DNA of 64,000 nt from Silanimonas sp. (GCA_026005095.1 BPKK01000001.1:124001-188000); one strand, 5' to 3'; counted from the first letter of the stretch, positions 45,253 to 55,224 are shown. The notes: generated from the letters alone by a model not told the origin. Program-made: numbers and translations.

Positions 45253-45569
45253 GCCGCCTGCGCCTCGGCCACGATGCGCGCCAGCTCGCCGGCCTCGGCC
45301 AGCTCGACGATGATGTCGGCGCCACCGATCAGCTCGCCCTGCACGAAGAGCTGCGGAAAGGTGGGCCAGTTGGAATAGCGCGGTAGCGCGGCCCGGATCT
45401 CGGGGTCGGCCATCACGTTGACCGTGTGCAGCCGGGGGGCGCCGGCGGCGCGCAGGGCCTCGACGGCGCGCTGTGAATAGCCGCACATCGGAAACTCCGG
45501 CGTGCCCTTCATGTAGAGCACCACCGGGTGCGCTGCGAGTTCCGCCCTGATCCGTTCCGTCACCGCCAT
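45249..45569 (-). CDS. grxD: Monothiol glutaredoxin, Grx4 family
   Basis: The 106-residue cytosolic protein carries and delivers [2Fe-2S] clusters, usually with BolA partners. The single active Cys is C29 in CGYS, a variant of the usual CGFS. Glutathione-binding features YSNWPTFPQLFVQGELIGGADI are intact, including the WPTFPQ loop and GGxD. It lacks a C-terminal extension. It is divergent from sodB (123-nt gap) and translationally coupled to the SDR-like gene, an unusual partner. Iron or oxidative-stress regulation would make sense but no Fur site was recognised. Confidence 0.94.
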   Translation of the reverse strand: MAVTERIRAELAAHPVVLYMKGTPEFPMCGYSQRAVEALRAAGAPRLHTVNVMADPEIRAALPRYSNWPTFPQLFVQGELIGGADIIVELAEAGELARIVAEAQAA

Positions 45570-45692
45570 CGGCGTCCCTCCGGATGTTCACGACACCGGC
45601 ACCGGTGGCCGGCGCCGCACAGGCTATGATTTTAGCCCCTGAGGCGGTGCCGCCGCCTCCCCCTTCCACGCCATCCGCCACCGGAGAGCCCC

Positions 45693-46270
45693 ATGGCCAT
45701 CACCCTGCCCCCCCTGCCCTACGCCCGCGACGCCCTCGCCCCGCACATCTCGGCCGAGACCATCGACTTCCACTATGGCAAGCACCACCAGGCCTACGTG
45801 GACAACCTCAACAAGCAGATCGCCGGCACCGAGTTCGAGGCCATGGACCTCGAGAGCATCGTGAAGAAGTCGCAGGGCGGCATGTTCAACAACGCCGCGC
45901 AGGTGTGGAACCACACCTTCTACTGGAACTGCCTGAAGCCGAACGGCGGCGGTGAGCCCACGGGCCGGCTGGCCGAGGCCATCAACGCCGCCTTCGGCTC
46001 CTTCCAGGCCTTCAAGGAACAATTCACCCAGACCGCGCTGACCACCTTCGGCTCCGGCTGGGCCTGGCTGGTGCAGCGCCCGGACGGCGCGCTGGCGCTG
46101 GTCTCGACCTCGAACGCTGCCACCCCGATCACCGGCGCCGACACCCCGCTGCTGACCTGCGATGTGTGGGAGCACGCCTACTACGTCGACTACCGCAATG
46201 CCCGCGCCAAGTACGTCGAGGCCTTCTGGAACCTGGTGAACTGGGACTTCGTCGCCCGCCAGATGCGTTG

Positions 46271-46271
<1 letters not shown>
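45693..46271 (+). CDS. sodB: Iron superoxide dismutase
   Basis: The 192-residue cytosolic enzyme dismutates superoxide. Metal ligands are visible in HYGKHH (His 27), NHTFYW (about His 74), and DVWEHAYY (Asp and His near 157-161). [13 protein letters not shown] and the short length point to the iron rather than the manganese form. CGGAGAG precedes the ATG, and TATGAT at 45625-45630 may be its -10. The stop overlaps the ATG of an ABC transporter ATPase gene by one base (TGATG), so the two are coupled. Confidence 0.96.
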
Positions 46272-47299
<1,028 letters not shown>

Positions 47300-47317
47300 A
47301 GGCGCGGCGGAAGCCCT

Positions 47318-48460
47318 TCAGCCGCGCAATCGCGCCAGCACCGGAGCGAACTCGGCCTCGCGGCCCAGCGCCGATGCTACCCGCTGCAGTTCCACGGCCA
47401 GCCCGGCGCGGTCATCGGCGCGCAGGGTGGCATGCCCCACCTTGCGCCCGGCACGCGGTGACTTGCCGTAGTCGTGCCAGTGCCCGGCCGGGCTGGCCAG
47501 CAGCGGCGCGGCCGGCGGCAGCTCGCCCACCCAGTTCAACATCACGCTGTGGCCGAGCGCATCGGTGCTGCCGAGCGGCAGGCCGAGCACGGCGCGTAGG
47601 TGGTTCTGGAACTGCGAGGTCTCGGCGCCCTCGATCGTCCAGTGCCCGGAGTTGTGCACCCGCGGCGCCATCTCGTTGGCCAGCAGCTCGCCTCCGCGCA
47701 CGAAGAGCTCGAGGGCGAACACGCCAACATAGTCGAGCGCCTCGGCCACGGTGCGGGCATGGGCCACGGCCCGCGGCGCCAGTGCCTCGGCGCCGGCAGC
47801 CGGCGCCATCGAAGCCGAGAGAATGCCCATGCGGTGCCAGTTCTCGGTGAGCGGCCAGGCCCGGAACGCACCGTCTCGGCCGCGCACCGCCACCACCGAG
47901 ACCTCGCGCTCGAAGGGCACGAAGGCTTCGAGGATCAGGCCCACGCTGGCGGCCTGCGGGCCCAGCGCCTGCCAGGCGGCGTCGAGGTCCTCCGGCGACG
48001 TCAAGCGGAACTGCCCCTTGCCGTCATAGCCCAGGCGGCGGGTCTTGAGGATGCAGGGCGTGCCGATGTGCGCCAGCGCCGCCGCCAGCGAGTCCCTCGA
48101 ATCCACGGCGGCGAAGGCCGGGGTATTGATGCCGAGTTCGTTGAACAGGGTTTTCTCGGCTAGCCGGTCCTGGGCCACGGCCAGCGCGCGCGGGGCCGGG
48201 AACACCGGGATGCGCGCCGCCAGCCACTCGGCGCTCTCGGCCGGCACGTTCTCGAAATCGAAGGTGGCGACATCGACCTTGCGGGCGAATTCGGCCAGCG
48301 CCGTCTCATCGCGCCAGTCGCCCACCACCATCGGCACGAACTGCCCGGCGCAGGCCTCGGCACTGGTGTCCATCACCAGGAAGCGCAGACCGAGCGGCGC
48401 GCCCGCCAGCGCCAGCATGCGTGCGAGCTGCCCGCCGCCAAGGATGCCGACGGTGCTCAT
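47318..48460 (-). CDS. purK: 5-(carboxyamino)imidazole ribonucleotide synthase
   Basis: PurK uses ATP and bicarbonate to carboxylate AIR to N5-CAIR in purine synthesis. The 380-residue product has the N-terminal [23 protein letters not shown]-grasp residues [13 protein letters not shown] and [15 protein letters not shown], and [22 protein letters not shown]. The ATG at 48460 overlaps the purE stop (ATGA); the longer track ORF runs backwards through purE and is rejected. The C-terminal part [21 protein letters not shown] is also conserved. Forms a purE-purK operon. Confidence 0.96.
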   Translation of the reverse strand: MSTVGILGGGQLARMLALAGAPLGLRFLVMDTSAEACAGQFVPMVVGDWRDETALAEFARKVDVATFDFENVPAESAEWLAARIPVFPAPRALAVAQDRLAEKTLFNELGINTPAFAAVDSRDSLAAALAHIGTPCILKTRRLGYDGKGQFRLTSPEDLDAAWQALGPQAASVGLILEAFVPFEREVSVVAVRGRDGAFRAWPLTENWHRMGILSASMAPAAGAEALAPRAVAHARTVAEALDYVGVFALELFVRGGELLANEMAPRVHNSGHWTIEGAETSQFQNHLRAVLGLPLGSTDALGHSVMLNWVGELPPAAPLLASPAGHWHDYGKSPRAGRKVGHATLRADDRAGLAVELQRVASALGREAEFAPVLARLRG

Positions 48461-48975
48461 GCCCGTGGGTCCGGCTGGGCCAGCACGGCCTCGGTCTGTT
48501 CGCGGCGGAAAGCCGCGAGCGCCGCGGCGATGGCCGGATGATCGTGCGCCAGCAGGGCGGCGGCGAACAGCCCGGCATTGGCTGCGCCGGCCGCGCCGAT
48601 GGCGAAGGTGGCCACCGGGATGCCGGCCGGCATCTGCACGATCGAGAGCAGGGAATCGAGGCCGTTCAGCGTCCTGCTCTGCACCGGCACGCCGAGCACC
48701 GGCACGGCGGTCTTGGCCGCCAGCATGCCCGGGAGGTGGGCGGCGCCGCCGGCCCCGGCGATGATGGCGCGCAGGCCGCGCGCGGCGGCCTGTTCGGCGT
48801 ACTGGAACAGCAGATCCGGGGTGCGGTGCGCGCTCACCACCCGCACTTCGTGCGGCACGCCCAAGCGCTGCAAGCGTTCGACGGCGTGCTGCATCGTCTC
48901 CCAGTCGGAACGCGATCCCATCACCACGCCCACCCGCGGAGTCGCGTGCGCGGTGTCCTGTCCAGCAGCCTGCAT
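48457..48975 (-). CDS. purE: 5-(carboxyamino)imidazole ribonucleotide mutase
   Basis: PurE converts N5-CAIR to CAIR, the step after PurK. The 172-residue product shows [14 protein letters not shown] with the substrate-binding SRSD, the conserved VSAHRTPD, and [16 protein letters not shown], all marks of class I PurE. I start at 48975, where GAGAGG lies six bases upstream, rather than six codons earlier. It forms a two-gene operon with purK and is divergent from the Trm112-like gene, with only 65 nt between them. Confidence 0.96.
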   Translation of the reverse strand: MQAAGQDTAHATPRVGVVMGSRSDWETMQHAVERLQRLGVPHEVRVVSAHRTPDLLFQYAEQAAARGLRAIIAGAGGAAHLPGMLAAKTAVPVLGVPVQSRTLNGLDSLLSIVQMPAGIPVATFAIGAAGAANAGLFAAALLAHDHPAIAAALAAFRREQTEAVLAQPDPRA

Positions 48976-49040
48976 GGCGAGCCTCTCCGGCAAAAGCGTA
49001 TTCTAGACCCTTCTCCCCGACGCGCCCCAGCCATCCCCGC

Positions 49041-49310
49041 ATGGACCGCTCGCTGCTCGACCTGCTGGTCTGCCCGGCCACCCACCAGCCCCTGCACCGG
49101 CTCGACGCCCGCCAGCGCGAGGCGGTGAATGCCGCCATCGCCCGCAACGAGGTGCTGCGCGGCGACGGGCGCTTCCAGACCGAGCTGCTGGCCGACGCGC
49201 TGGCCACCCGCGATGGCCGCAGCGTCTACCGCATCGACGACGGGATCCCGGTGCTGCTCGAGGACGAGCGCCTGCAGACCGCCGGCATCGATGGCCTCGC
49301 CGCCCGCTGA
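49041..49310 (+). CDS. Trm112-family small protein
   Basis: The 89-residue protein matches the Trm112/YcaR family: DRSLLDLLVCPATHQPL at the N-terminus and a C-terminal VYRIDDGIPVLLEDE. Only the first of the zinc cysteines is present (CPATHQPL instead of CPVCKGPL), so metal binding is probably lost. Bacterial members are longer here by an inserted helix (AVNAAIARNEVLRGDG). Family proteins activate methyltransferases in eukaryotes; the bacterial role is unclear. Its end overlaps the possible ATG start of nadC. Confidence 0.85.
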   Translation: MDRSLLDLLVCPATHQPLHRLDARQREAVNAAIARNEVLRGDGRFQTELLADALATRDGRSVYRIDDGIPVLLEDERLQTAGIDGLAAR

Positions 49311-50187
49311 TCCGGCGCAGGCGGGCCGGTCCGCCGTGACGCCACCCGATCCGGCCCTGATCGAGGCGCAAGTGCGGGCGGCGCTGGCCGAAGACATCGG
49401 CCCCGGCGATGCCACCGCGCAGCTGCTCGAGGACGGCCCCGCCGAAGCCTTCGTGGTGTGCAAGGAGGCGGCGGTGATCGCCGGCCGGCCCTGGTTCGAC
49501 GCCTGCTTTCACGCGCTCGACCCGGCCATGGCGATCGACTGGGCCGTGGCCGAGGGCGAGCACGTCGCCCCCGGCACCCGGCTCTGCACCCTGCGCGGCC
49601 GCAGCCGGGCGCTGGTGAGCGCGGAGCGCACCGCGCTCAACTTCCTGCAGACCCTCTCGGCCACCGCCACCACCACTGCACGCTACGTGGCCGCCCTCGC
49701 CGGCAGCCGCACCCGCGTGCTCGACACCCGCAAGACCCTGCCGGGGCTACGCCTCGCCCAGAAGTACGCGGTGCGGGTCGGCGGCGGGGTGAACCACCGC
49801 ATGGGCCTGCACGATGCCGTGATGCTGAAGGAGAACCACATCGCCGCCGCCGGTTCGATCACCGAGGCGGTGCGCCGCGCCCGGGCCCTGCACCCCACCC
49901 TGCCGCTGATCATCGAGGTGGAGACACTGGACGAGCTCGAGGAGGCACTGGCCACCGGCTGCAGCCGCATCCTGGTGGATGACTTCGACGAGCCCATGCT
50001 GGCCGAGGCGGTGCGCCGCGCCGCCGGCCGGGTGCCGCTGGAAGTCTCCGGCGGCGTCTCGCTGGAACGGCTGCCGGCGCTGGCCGCCACCGGCGTCGAT
50101 TACGTCTCGGTCGGGGCGCTCACCAAACACGTGCGCGCCATCGACCTCTCGCTCAGGATCAGCGCCCCAGCACCAGCCAGGCGATGA
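49291..50187 (+). CDS. nadC: Nicotinate-nucleotide pyrophosphorylase (carboxylating)
   Basis: NadC makes nicotinate mononucleotide from quinolinate and PRPP in NAD synthesis. The product shows the quinolinate-binding RTALNFLQTLSATATTT, TRKTLPGLRLAQKYAV with the catalytic Lys/Arg, HRMGLHDAVMLKENH, and ILVDDF with barrel-closing VSGGVSLE. Two starts are possible: ATG at 49291 (298 residues, overlapping the Trm112 gene) or GTG at 49336 (283 residues, closer to the family norm). Neither has a strong ribosome binding site. The 3' end overlaps the convergent FHA gene by 29 nt. Confidence 0.95.
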   Translation: MASPPADPAQAGRSAVTPPDPALIEAQVRAALAEDIGPGDATAQLLEDGPAEAFVVCKEAAVIAGRPWFDACFHALDPAMAIDWAVAEGEHVAPGTRLCTLRGRSRALVSAERTALNFLQTLSATATTTARYVAALAGSRTRVLDTRKTLPGLRLAQKYAVRVGGGVNHRMGLHDAVMLKENHIAAAGSITEAVRRARALHPTLPLIIEVETLDELEEALATGCSRILVDDFDEPMLAEAVRRAAGRVPLEVSGGVSLERLPALAATGVDYVSVGALTKHVRAIDLSLRISAPAPARR

Positions 50188-50992
50188 GGGCGAGCGAGCC
50201 TGCGATCACCCCCCCCGCCGTCACCTTCACCCAGCCCGGCACGCCCGCGGCCGCTGGCGACCGCGCCGCCGGCGCGGTCTTCTGCTGCACCTGCTGGATC
50301 TCCATACCGGGGGCGACCAGGATCAGCCGCACCTGGTCGAGGCGCAGCTCGTCGCCGGGCAACAGCTGGCCGGTCTGCACCCGCTTGTTGTTGATGTAGG
50401 TCCCGTTCGAGGAGCCCAGGTCTTCCACCAGCAGGCCCTGGGCATTCGGCTTCACCAGCGCATGGCGGCGCGAGATCTCGTCCACCGGGATGCTGATGTC
50501 GCATTCGGCGGAGCGGCCGATGGTCATCGGTCCTGGCACCCCGTACATCTTGCCGAAGGTGGTACCCGAAACCCCGCGCAGCACGAACTTGGGCGGCGCG
50601 GCACGCACCCGGGTGGCGCCGGTGTCGCCATCCAGCGCCATGGCCTGCGCAGCCGCCACCACCGAGGCCGGCAGCACGCCGCCCGCGGCACCACTGCTGG
50701 CCCGGGCCGGCTCCGAGGCCACGAACTTCACCGTGACCGGGCCAAAGCCCACGAGGTCACCGGTGCGCAGGGCGATGAGCTCGTTCACCGGCTTGCCGTT
50801 CACCGTGACGGGCCCGCTGCCCTCGGGCTTCTGCAGGTTGGCGCCGGTGCTGGTGACATGGATCTCGAAATGCCTGTGCTCGATACCGGGCAGAGCCAGC
50901 ACCACCGCCCCTTCCGGATCACTGCCGATGCGGTTGACTCCCATGCTGAGCAGCACGGTGGCATGCTCGCCGTTCGGAAACACCAGCTTCAT
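50159..50992 (-). CDS. Tail-anchored protein with two FHA domains
   Basis: The 277-residue protein has one FHA-like domain at about residues 5-95 (VNRIGSDPEGAVVLALPGIEHRHFEI) and a second, better conserved one at about 130-220 (TIGRSAECDISIPVDEISRRHALV ... DLGSSNGTYINNKRV), which keeps the phosphothreonine-binding Arg, Ser and Asn. A C-terminal membrane helix (VTAGGVIAGSLALIAWLVLG) would anchor it in the inner membrane facing the cytosol. It should bind phosphothreonine proteins, but no Ser/Thr kinase, phosphatase or type VI gene is nearby. The start at 50992 opens the first domain. Confidence 0.9.
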   Translation of the reverse strand: MKLVFPNGEHATVLLSMGVNRIGSDPEGAVVLALPGIEHRHFEIHVTSTGANLQKPEGSGPVTVNGKPVNELIALRTGDLVGFGPVTVKFVASEPARASSGAAGGVLPASVVAAAQAMALDGDTGATRVRAAPPKFVLRGVSGTTFGKMYGVPGPMTIGRSAECDISIPVDEISRRHALVKPNAQGLLVEDLGSSNGTYINNKRVQTGQLLPGDELRLDQVRLILVAPGMEIQQVQQKTAPAARSPAAAGVPGWVKVTAGGVIAGSLALIAWLVLGR

Positions 50993-51124
50993 CCGCTTCC
51001 CCCGTCGCGACGTTGCCCGCGCAGTGCGGGCCCAGGACATACAGTGTGCCGAGCGCCACGGCCTTCGTCACCCTCCCCCGGGAGGGACTTGCAGCTGCCG
51101 CACGCGACCTCCATGTTCGGCGGC

Positions 51125-51457
51125 ATGGATGCCCTGACCCTGCTCGGCCTCGGTGCCGCCACTGCCTTCGCCTGGAACTGGTGGGCCGACCGCCAGGCCG
51201 CCGACCAGGCCACCCGTCTCGCCCGCCAGGCCTGCGAACAGGCCGGGGTGATCTGGCTCGACCAGAACGTGCAGCGGGTGCGCAAGCGCCTGCAGCGCGG
51301 CGAGGACGGACGGCTCGGCTGGCGGCGCGACTTCGATTTCGAGTTCTCCCACAGCGGCGAGGAGCGGCAGCTGGGCCGCATCAGCCTGTTCGGCAGGCGG
51401 CTGCTGTCCCTGGTGGGACCGGAGCGCCCGCCACCGCTCATCTACGTCGGCCGCTGA
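51125..51457 (+). CDS. DUF3301 domain protein
   Basis: This 110-residue protein has one N-terminal hydrophobic segment (LTLLGLGAATAFAWNWWADR) and then the DUF3301 pattern LARQACEQAGVIWLDQNVQRVRKRLQRGEDGRLGWRRDFDFEFSHSG (conserved AC...LDQ and RR.F.FE). The family is of unknown function and is common in gammaproteobacteria. An ATG four codons earlier (51113) is possible. It is convergent with sspB, 10 nt away, and divergent from the FHA gene. Confidence 0.82.
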   Translation: MDALTLLGLGAATAFAWNWWADRQAADQATRLARQACEQAGVIWLDQNVQRVRKRLQRGEDGRLGWRRDFDFEFSHSGEERQLGRISLFGRRLLSLVGPERPPPLIYVGR

Positions 51458-51467
51458 GGGCCTCTGG

Positions 51468-51890
51468 CTACTTGATGATGCGCAGGTGGCCGCCCCGCTT
51501 CGGCGGCTCGGGGCTGGTCTCCGGCCCACTGGGGTCTTCGGGCGGGGCGACCTCGCCCTCGTCGGGGGGCAGGCCCATGCCCTGGCCGGTCTCCTGGGCA
51601 TAGATCGCGAGCACGGCGGCCACCGGCACCACCACGGAATGGCTGACGCCGCCGAAGCGCGCCATGAAGCTCACCTCGCGGTTGCCGAGCTGCAACTGGG
51701 CCACGGCGCGGGCGGCGATGTTCAGCACCACCCGGCCATCCTTGACCGCCGAAGGCGGTACCCGCACGCCCTCGTGGCGGGCATCGACCAGCAGGTAGGG
51801 GGTCATGCCATTGTCCACGATCCATTCGTGCATCGCCCGCAGCAGGTACGGGCGGTTCGAGGTCATCAGGGGCGGTTTGGCATCGCTCAT
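51468..51890 (-). CDS. sspB: ClpXP adaptor SspB
   Basis: SspB tethers ssrA-tagged and other substrates to the ClpXP protease. The 140-residue product has the folded substrate-binding domain RPYLLRAMHEWIVDNGMTPYLLVDA ... VVLNIAARAVAQLQLGN ... FMARFGG, an acidic and Pro-rich linker, and a basic C-terminal tail KRGGHLRIIK that docks to the ClpX zinc-binding domain. The ATG overlaps the sspA stop (ATGA), which fixes the start. Linker length is typical. Confidence 0.95.
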   Translation of the reverse strand: MSDAKPPLMTSNRPYLLRAMHEWIVDNGMTPYLLVDARHEGVRVPPSAVKDGRVVLNIAARAVAQLQLGNREVSFMARFGGVSHSVVVPVAAVLAIYAQETGQGMGLPPDEGEVAPPEDPSGPETSPEPPKRGGHLRIIK

Positions 51891-52525
51891 GCGGGCAGTT
51901 CGCGCAGCGCCTTCTCTTCCGGGGTCAGGCTGCGCAGGAAGCCGGGGTTGCGGAAGATCCGCATGCCGTAGTCCTCGATCGGCTTGGCCTCCTTCGGCAG
52001 CACCACACCCAGGGCCGGCAGGCGCCAGATGATGGGGGCCATGGCGCAGTCGGCCAGGCTCATCTCGGGGTTGAGGAAGAACTTCGAGGCCTTGAACAGC
52101 GGCAGGGCGGCCAGCACGAGGTCGCGCAACTGCTTCCTTGCCGCATCGAGCTGGGCCTTGCTGGTGGCCTGCTGCGCCGCCTGCACGTGCGGCACCCACT
52201 CATGCTCCAGGCGCAGCATGGCGAGCCGTAGCCTGGCGCGCGAGAGCGGATCGATCGGCATCAGCGGCGGGTGCGGATAGCGCTCGTCGAGGTACTCGGT
52301 GACCACCGAGGCCGAGTACAGCACCAGATCCCGCTCCACGAGAGTGGGAACGGAATGGTAGGGGTTGAGGTCGATCAGGTCTTCCGGCGGATTGGCCGGG
52401 TCGACCGGGAGCAGGTCGTAGTGGACGCCTTTCGCGGCGAGCACCAGGCGGACGCGGTGGCAAAGAACGCAGTCCCTGGCGGAGAACAAGGTGAGGGTGT
52501 TGCGCAAACGCGGGCTTGCAGCCAT
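51887..52525 (-). CDS. sspA: Stringent starvation protein A
   Basis: SspA is a glutathione-S-transferase-fold protein that binds RNA polymerase and helps stationary-phase and stress transcription. The 212-residue product has an N-terminal thioredoxin-like domain (TLFSARDCVLCHRVRLVLAAKGV ... YHSVPTLVERDLVLYSASVVTEYLDERYPHPPL) and a helical C-terminal domain. I start at the ATG 52525; the ORF track uses a GTG two codons earlier. It forms the conserved sspA-sspB operon downstream of the petABC genes, as in many gammaproteobacteria. Confidence 0.94.
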   Translation of the reverse strand: MAASPRLRNTLTLFSARDCVLCHRVRLVLAAKGVHYDLLPVDPANPPEDLIDLNPYHSVPTLVERDLVLYSASVVTEYLDERYPHPPLMPIDPLSRARLRLAMLRLEHEWVPHVQAAQQATSKAQLDAARKQLRDLVLAALPLFKASKFFLNPEMSLADCAMAPIIWRLPALGVVLPKEAKPIEDYGMRIFRNPGFLRSLTPEEKALRELPA

Positions 52526-52630
52526 CGGCACTTCCCTTCGACGTGGCCTTCGACCCCGCGTCGATGGCCCAACATCCCCTAACGTGCCGCAAAACCCCGG
52601 CCGGCCGCAAGGGTCCGGCAGGGCTGGGGG

Positions 52631-52653
52631 CCGGCGGGGCCGGGCCCCGCCGG
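52631..52653 (-). terminator. Hairpin after petC
   Basis: There is a 9-bp stem CCGGCGGGG / CCCCGCCGG with a 5-nt loop, starting 9 nt after the petC stop. There is no T tract, so it may be a stabilising or Rho-assisted structure between petABC and sspAB. Confidence 0.4.
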
Positions 52654-52662
52654 AGGGGCGCG

Positions 52663-53373
52663 TCAGTGGACGTCGCGCCAGTATTCCTTCTTCAGCAGCC
52701 AGGCCAGCAGGGTGAAGAAGGCGAAGAACAGCACCACCCAGGCGCCCATGCTCTCGCGCTTGAGGCGGGCCGGCTCGCCGACGTAGGTGAGGAAGGCGGT
52801 GAGATCGACGATGGCGCGCTCGTACTCGGCCGGGCTCAAGCGGCCGCGCTCGTGCTCCTGGATGACGAAGCCATCCTCGGTCTTGCGCTGGATGCCCTGC
52901 AGCTCCCAGAGCACGTTCGGCATGCTGGCGCCGGCGAGCACGGTGTTGTTCCAGCCCATCGGCCGGGTCTCGTCGACGTAGAAGGACTTGAGGAAGGTGT
53001 AGATCCAGTCCTCCTGGCCGATCTTGCCGCGGGCGGTGGTGGAGAGGTCCGGCGGCGCCTTGCCGAACCAGGCCTGAGCATCGCCCTTGTCGAGGCCGGT
53101 CTTCATCAGGTCGCCGATCTTGGCGTCGCCCTTGACCAGGAACTCCTCGACCATCTCGTGGCTCAGGCCGAGGTCGTCGGCAAGCCGCGAATAGCGCATG
53201 TATTGCAGGGAGTGGCAGCCCGAGCAGTAGTTCATGAACAGGCCGGCACCCCGCTGCAGCGAGGCCCGGTCGGACAGGTCGATCGGGGCATCCTGCAGCT
53301 TCACGTTGCCGGCAGCGAAGGCCGCGGCCGGGGCGAGGGCGAGCAGGAGAGCGAAAAGGCGCGACTTAAGCAT
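52663..53373 (-). CDS. petC: Cytochrome c1 of the bc1 complex
   Basis: The 236-residue subunit carries a covalent heme that passes electrons from the Rieske protein to soluble cytochrome c. It has a signal peptide (about 20 residues), a heme-binding CSGCH at 50-54, a distal Met in LAGASMPNVLWELQG, and a C-terminal membrane anchor WVVLFFAFFTLLAWLLKKEYW. Its start overlaps the end of petB by eight bases, so the three subunits are made together. Length is normal for a short gammaproteobacterial c1. Confidence 0.97.
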   Translation of the reverse strand: MLKSRLFALLLALAPAAAFAAGNVKLQDAPIDLSDRASLQRGAGLFMNYCSGCHSLQYMRYSRLADDLGLSHEMVEEFLVKGDAKIGDLMKTGLDKGDAQAWFGKAPPDLSTTARGKIGQEDWIYTFLKSFYVDETRPMGWNNTVLAGASMPNVLWELQGIQRKTEDGFVIQEHERGRLSPAEYERAIVDLTAFLTYVGEPARLKRESMGAWVVLFFAFFTLLAWLLKKEYWRDVH

Positions 53374-54613
53374 GCGAGGTCACCCGCTCCGGAACCGGCT
53401 TGGTCGGATCGATGGCCGTCCAGAACGGCATCGTGATGAAGAAGAGGAAGTAGAAGACGGTGCAGATGCGCGCCACCAGGGTCTGCAGTTCGGAACCCGA
53501 CTGCAGGCCGAGCCAGCCGAGCACCACGAAGCTGATGCAGAACAGCGTGATCATGGTCTTGCTGATCCAGCCGCGGTAGCGCAGCGAGCGGGCCTTGCTG
53601 CGGTCGAGCCAGGGCAGCAGGAAGAAGATCATCACTGCCGCACCCATCACGATCACGCCGGCCAGCTTGCCCGGGACGGCGCGCAGCATGGCGTAGTAGG
53701 GCGTGAAGTACCACACCGGCTTGATGTGCTCCGGCGTGACCAGCGGATTGGCTTCGTTGAAGTTGTCGAACTCGAGGAATAGATCGCCGAAGGTCGGGGC
53801 GAAGAACACGATGAAGCTGGCAATGATCAGGAAAAAGCCGGCGCCGAAGATGTCCTTCACCGTGTAGTACGGGTGGAAGGGGATGCCGTCGAGCGGCTTG
53901 CCGGTGGCCTTGTCCTTCATCTTCTTGATGTCCACGCCATCCGGGTTGTTGGAGCCCACCTCGTGCAGGGCGCCGAGGTGCAGCACCACCAGCAGCAGGA
54001 TGACGAGCGGCAGGGCGATGACGTGCAGGGCGAAGAAGCGGTTGAGGGTGGCGTCGGAGACCAGGTAGTCGCCGCGGATCCACTCGGTGAGCTCGGTACC
54101 CACCACCGGGATGGCAGAGAACAGGTTGATGATCACCTGCGCGCCCCAGTACGACATCTGGCCCCAAGGCAGCACATAGCCCATGAAGGCCTCGGCCATC
54201 AGCACGAGGAAGATGAACATGCCGAGCACCCACACCAGCTCGCGCGGCTTCTGGTAGGACCCGTAGATCAGGGCCCGGAACATGTGCAGGTAGACCACCA
54301 CGAAGAACAGCGAGGCGCCGGTGCTGTGCATGTAGCGGATCAGCCAGCCGAACTCGACGTCACGCATGATGTACTCGACCGAGGCGAAGGCTTCCGCCGC
54401 GCTCGGCTTGTAGTGCATGGTGAGGAAGATGCCGGTGACGATCTGGTTCACCAGCACCAGCAGGGCCAGCGAACCGAAGAAGTACCAGAAGTTGAAGTTC
54501 TTCGGAGCGTAGTACTCCGACATGTGCTTCTTGTAGAACGGCACCAGGCCGGGCGTGCGCTGGTTGAACCAGTCGACGACGCCATTGACGGCCTGCTCGA
54601 GCTTGGCATTCAT
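53366..54613 (-). CDS. petB: Cytochrome b of the bc1 complex
   Basis: The 415-residue membrane protein contains eight helices and the two b hemes and quinone sites of ubiquinol:cytochrome c oxidoreductase. The histidine ligands are in RYMHSTGASLFFVVVYLHMFR and FFALHVIALPLVILLLVVLH. The Qo-site signature PEHIKPVWYF (a PEWY variant reading TPEHIKPVWYF) precedes helix F. It is co-translated with petA and petC. Length matches bacterial full-length cytochrome b. Confidence 0.97.
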   Translation of the reverse strand: MNAKLEQAVNGVVDWFNQRTPGLVPFYKKHMSEYYAPKNFNFWYFFGSLALLVLVNQIVTGIFLTMHYKPSAAEAFASVEYIMRDVEFGWLIRYMHSTGASLFFVVVYLHMFRALIYGSYQKPRELVWVLGMFIFLVLMAEAFMGYVLPWGQMSYWGAQVIINLFSAIPVVGTELTEWIRGDYLVSDATLNRFFALHVIALPLVILLLVVLHLGALHEVGSNNPDGVDIKKMKDKATGKPLDGIPFHPYYTVKDIFGAGFFLIIASFIVFFAPTFGDLFLEFDNFNEANPLVTPEHIKPVWYFTPYYAMLRAVPGKLAGVIVMGAAVMIFFLLPWLDRSKARSLRYRGWISKTMITLFCISFVVLGWLGLQSGSELQTLVARICTVFYFLFFITMPFWTAIDPTKPVPERVTSHA

Positions 54614-55224
54614 CAGGCGGCTCCCTCGGGGGCGACGCCGACCACGATACGGTCGGGGTTCGCCGGGTCGAAGTGATAGGGCGGGACCTCGAGGTTCGAG
54701 GGTGCGGGCACGCCGGAGAAGACGCGCCCGGCGAGGTCGAAGCGTGAGTTATGGCAGGGGCAGTAGAAGCCGCCCTTCCACTCGCTGTCGAAGGCCTGCG
54801 GCTGCAGCTCAGGAACGAACAGCGGCGAGCAGCCGAGGTGGGTGCAGATACCGACCAGCACGCCGATCTCGGGCTTGAGCGAGCGGGTCTCGTTCTTGGC
54901 GAAGGCCGGGGTCTGGTCGGCATTCGCCGAATCCGGGTCGGCAAGGCGGGCGTTGAGGGTGGGCAGGGCCTCGAGCTGCTCGGCGTTACGCTTGAAGATC
55001 CACACCGGCTTGCCGCGCCACTGCACGATCATGCGGGCACCGGGCTCGAGGTCGAGCTTGCCGATGTCCACCACGACCGGCGCGCCGGCGCTCTGGGCGC
55101 GGGCGCTCGGCTTCCAAGAGGCGAGGAAGGCGTAGCCCCCCGCAGCAGCGCCGGCGGCGCCCACCACGGCGGTGGTCGCGGTGAGGAACCGGCGACGCCC
55201 GTTATTGATCCCTTCGTTGGCCAT
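54613..55224 (-). CDS. petA: Rieske iron-sulfur subunit of the bc1 complex
   Basis: The 203-residue subunit holds the [2Fe-2S] Rieske cluster that takes the first electron from ubiquinol. A twin-arginine motif (NGRRRFLTA) starts an uncleaved anchor helix (VVGAAGAAAGGYAFLA). Cluster ligands are in CTHLGC and CPCHNSRFD. It is the first gene of petA-petB-petC and overlaps petB by one base (TGATG-type). The 123-nt gap upstream should carry the promoter. Confidence 0.97.
   Translation of the reverse strand: MANEGINNGRRRFLTATTAVVGAAGAAAGGYAFLASWKPSARAQSAGAPVVVDIGKLDLEPGARMIVQWRGKPVWIFKRNAEQLEALPTLNARLADPDSANADQTPAFAKNETRSLKPEIGVLVGICTHLGCSPLFVPELQPQAFDSEWKGGFYCPCHNSRFDLAGRVFSGVPAPSNLEVPPYHFDPANPDRIVVGVAPEGAA

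Noticed and set aside
44476-45681. 401-residue N-terminally extended SDR
   Set aside because: The extension runs through grxD on the same strand in another frame; the ATGA overlap gives the proper start.
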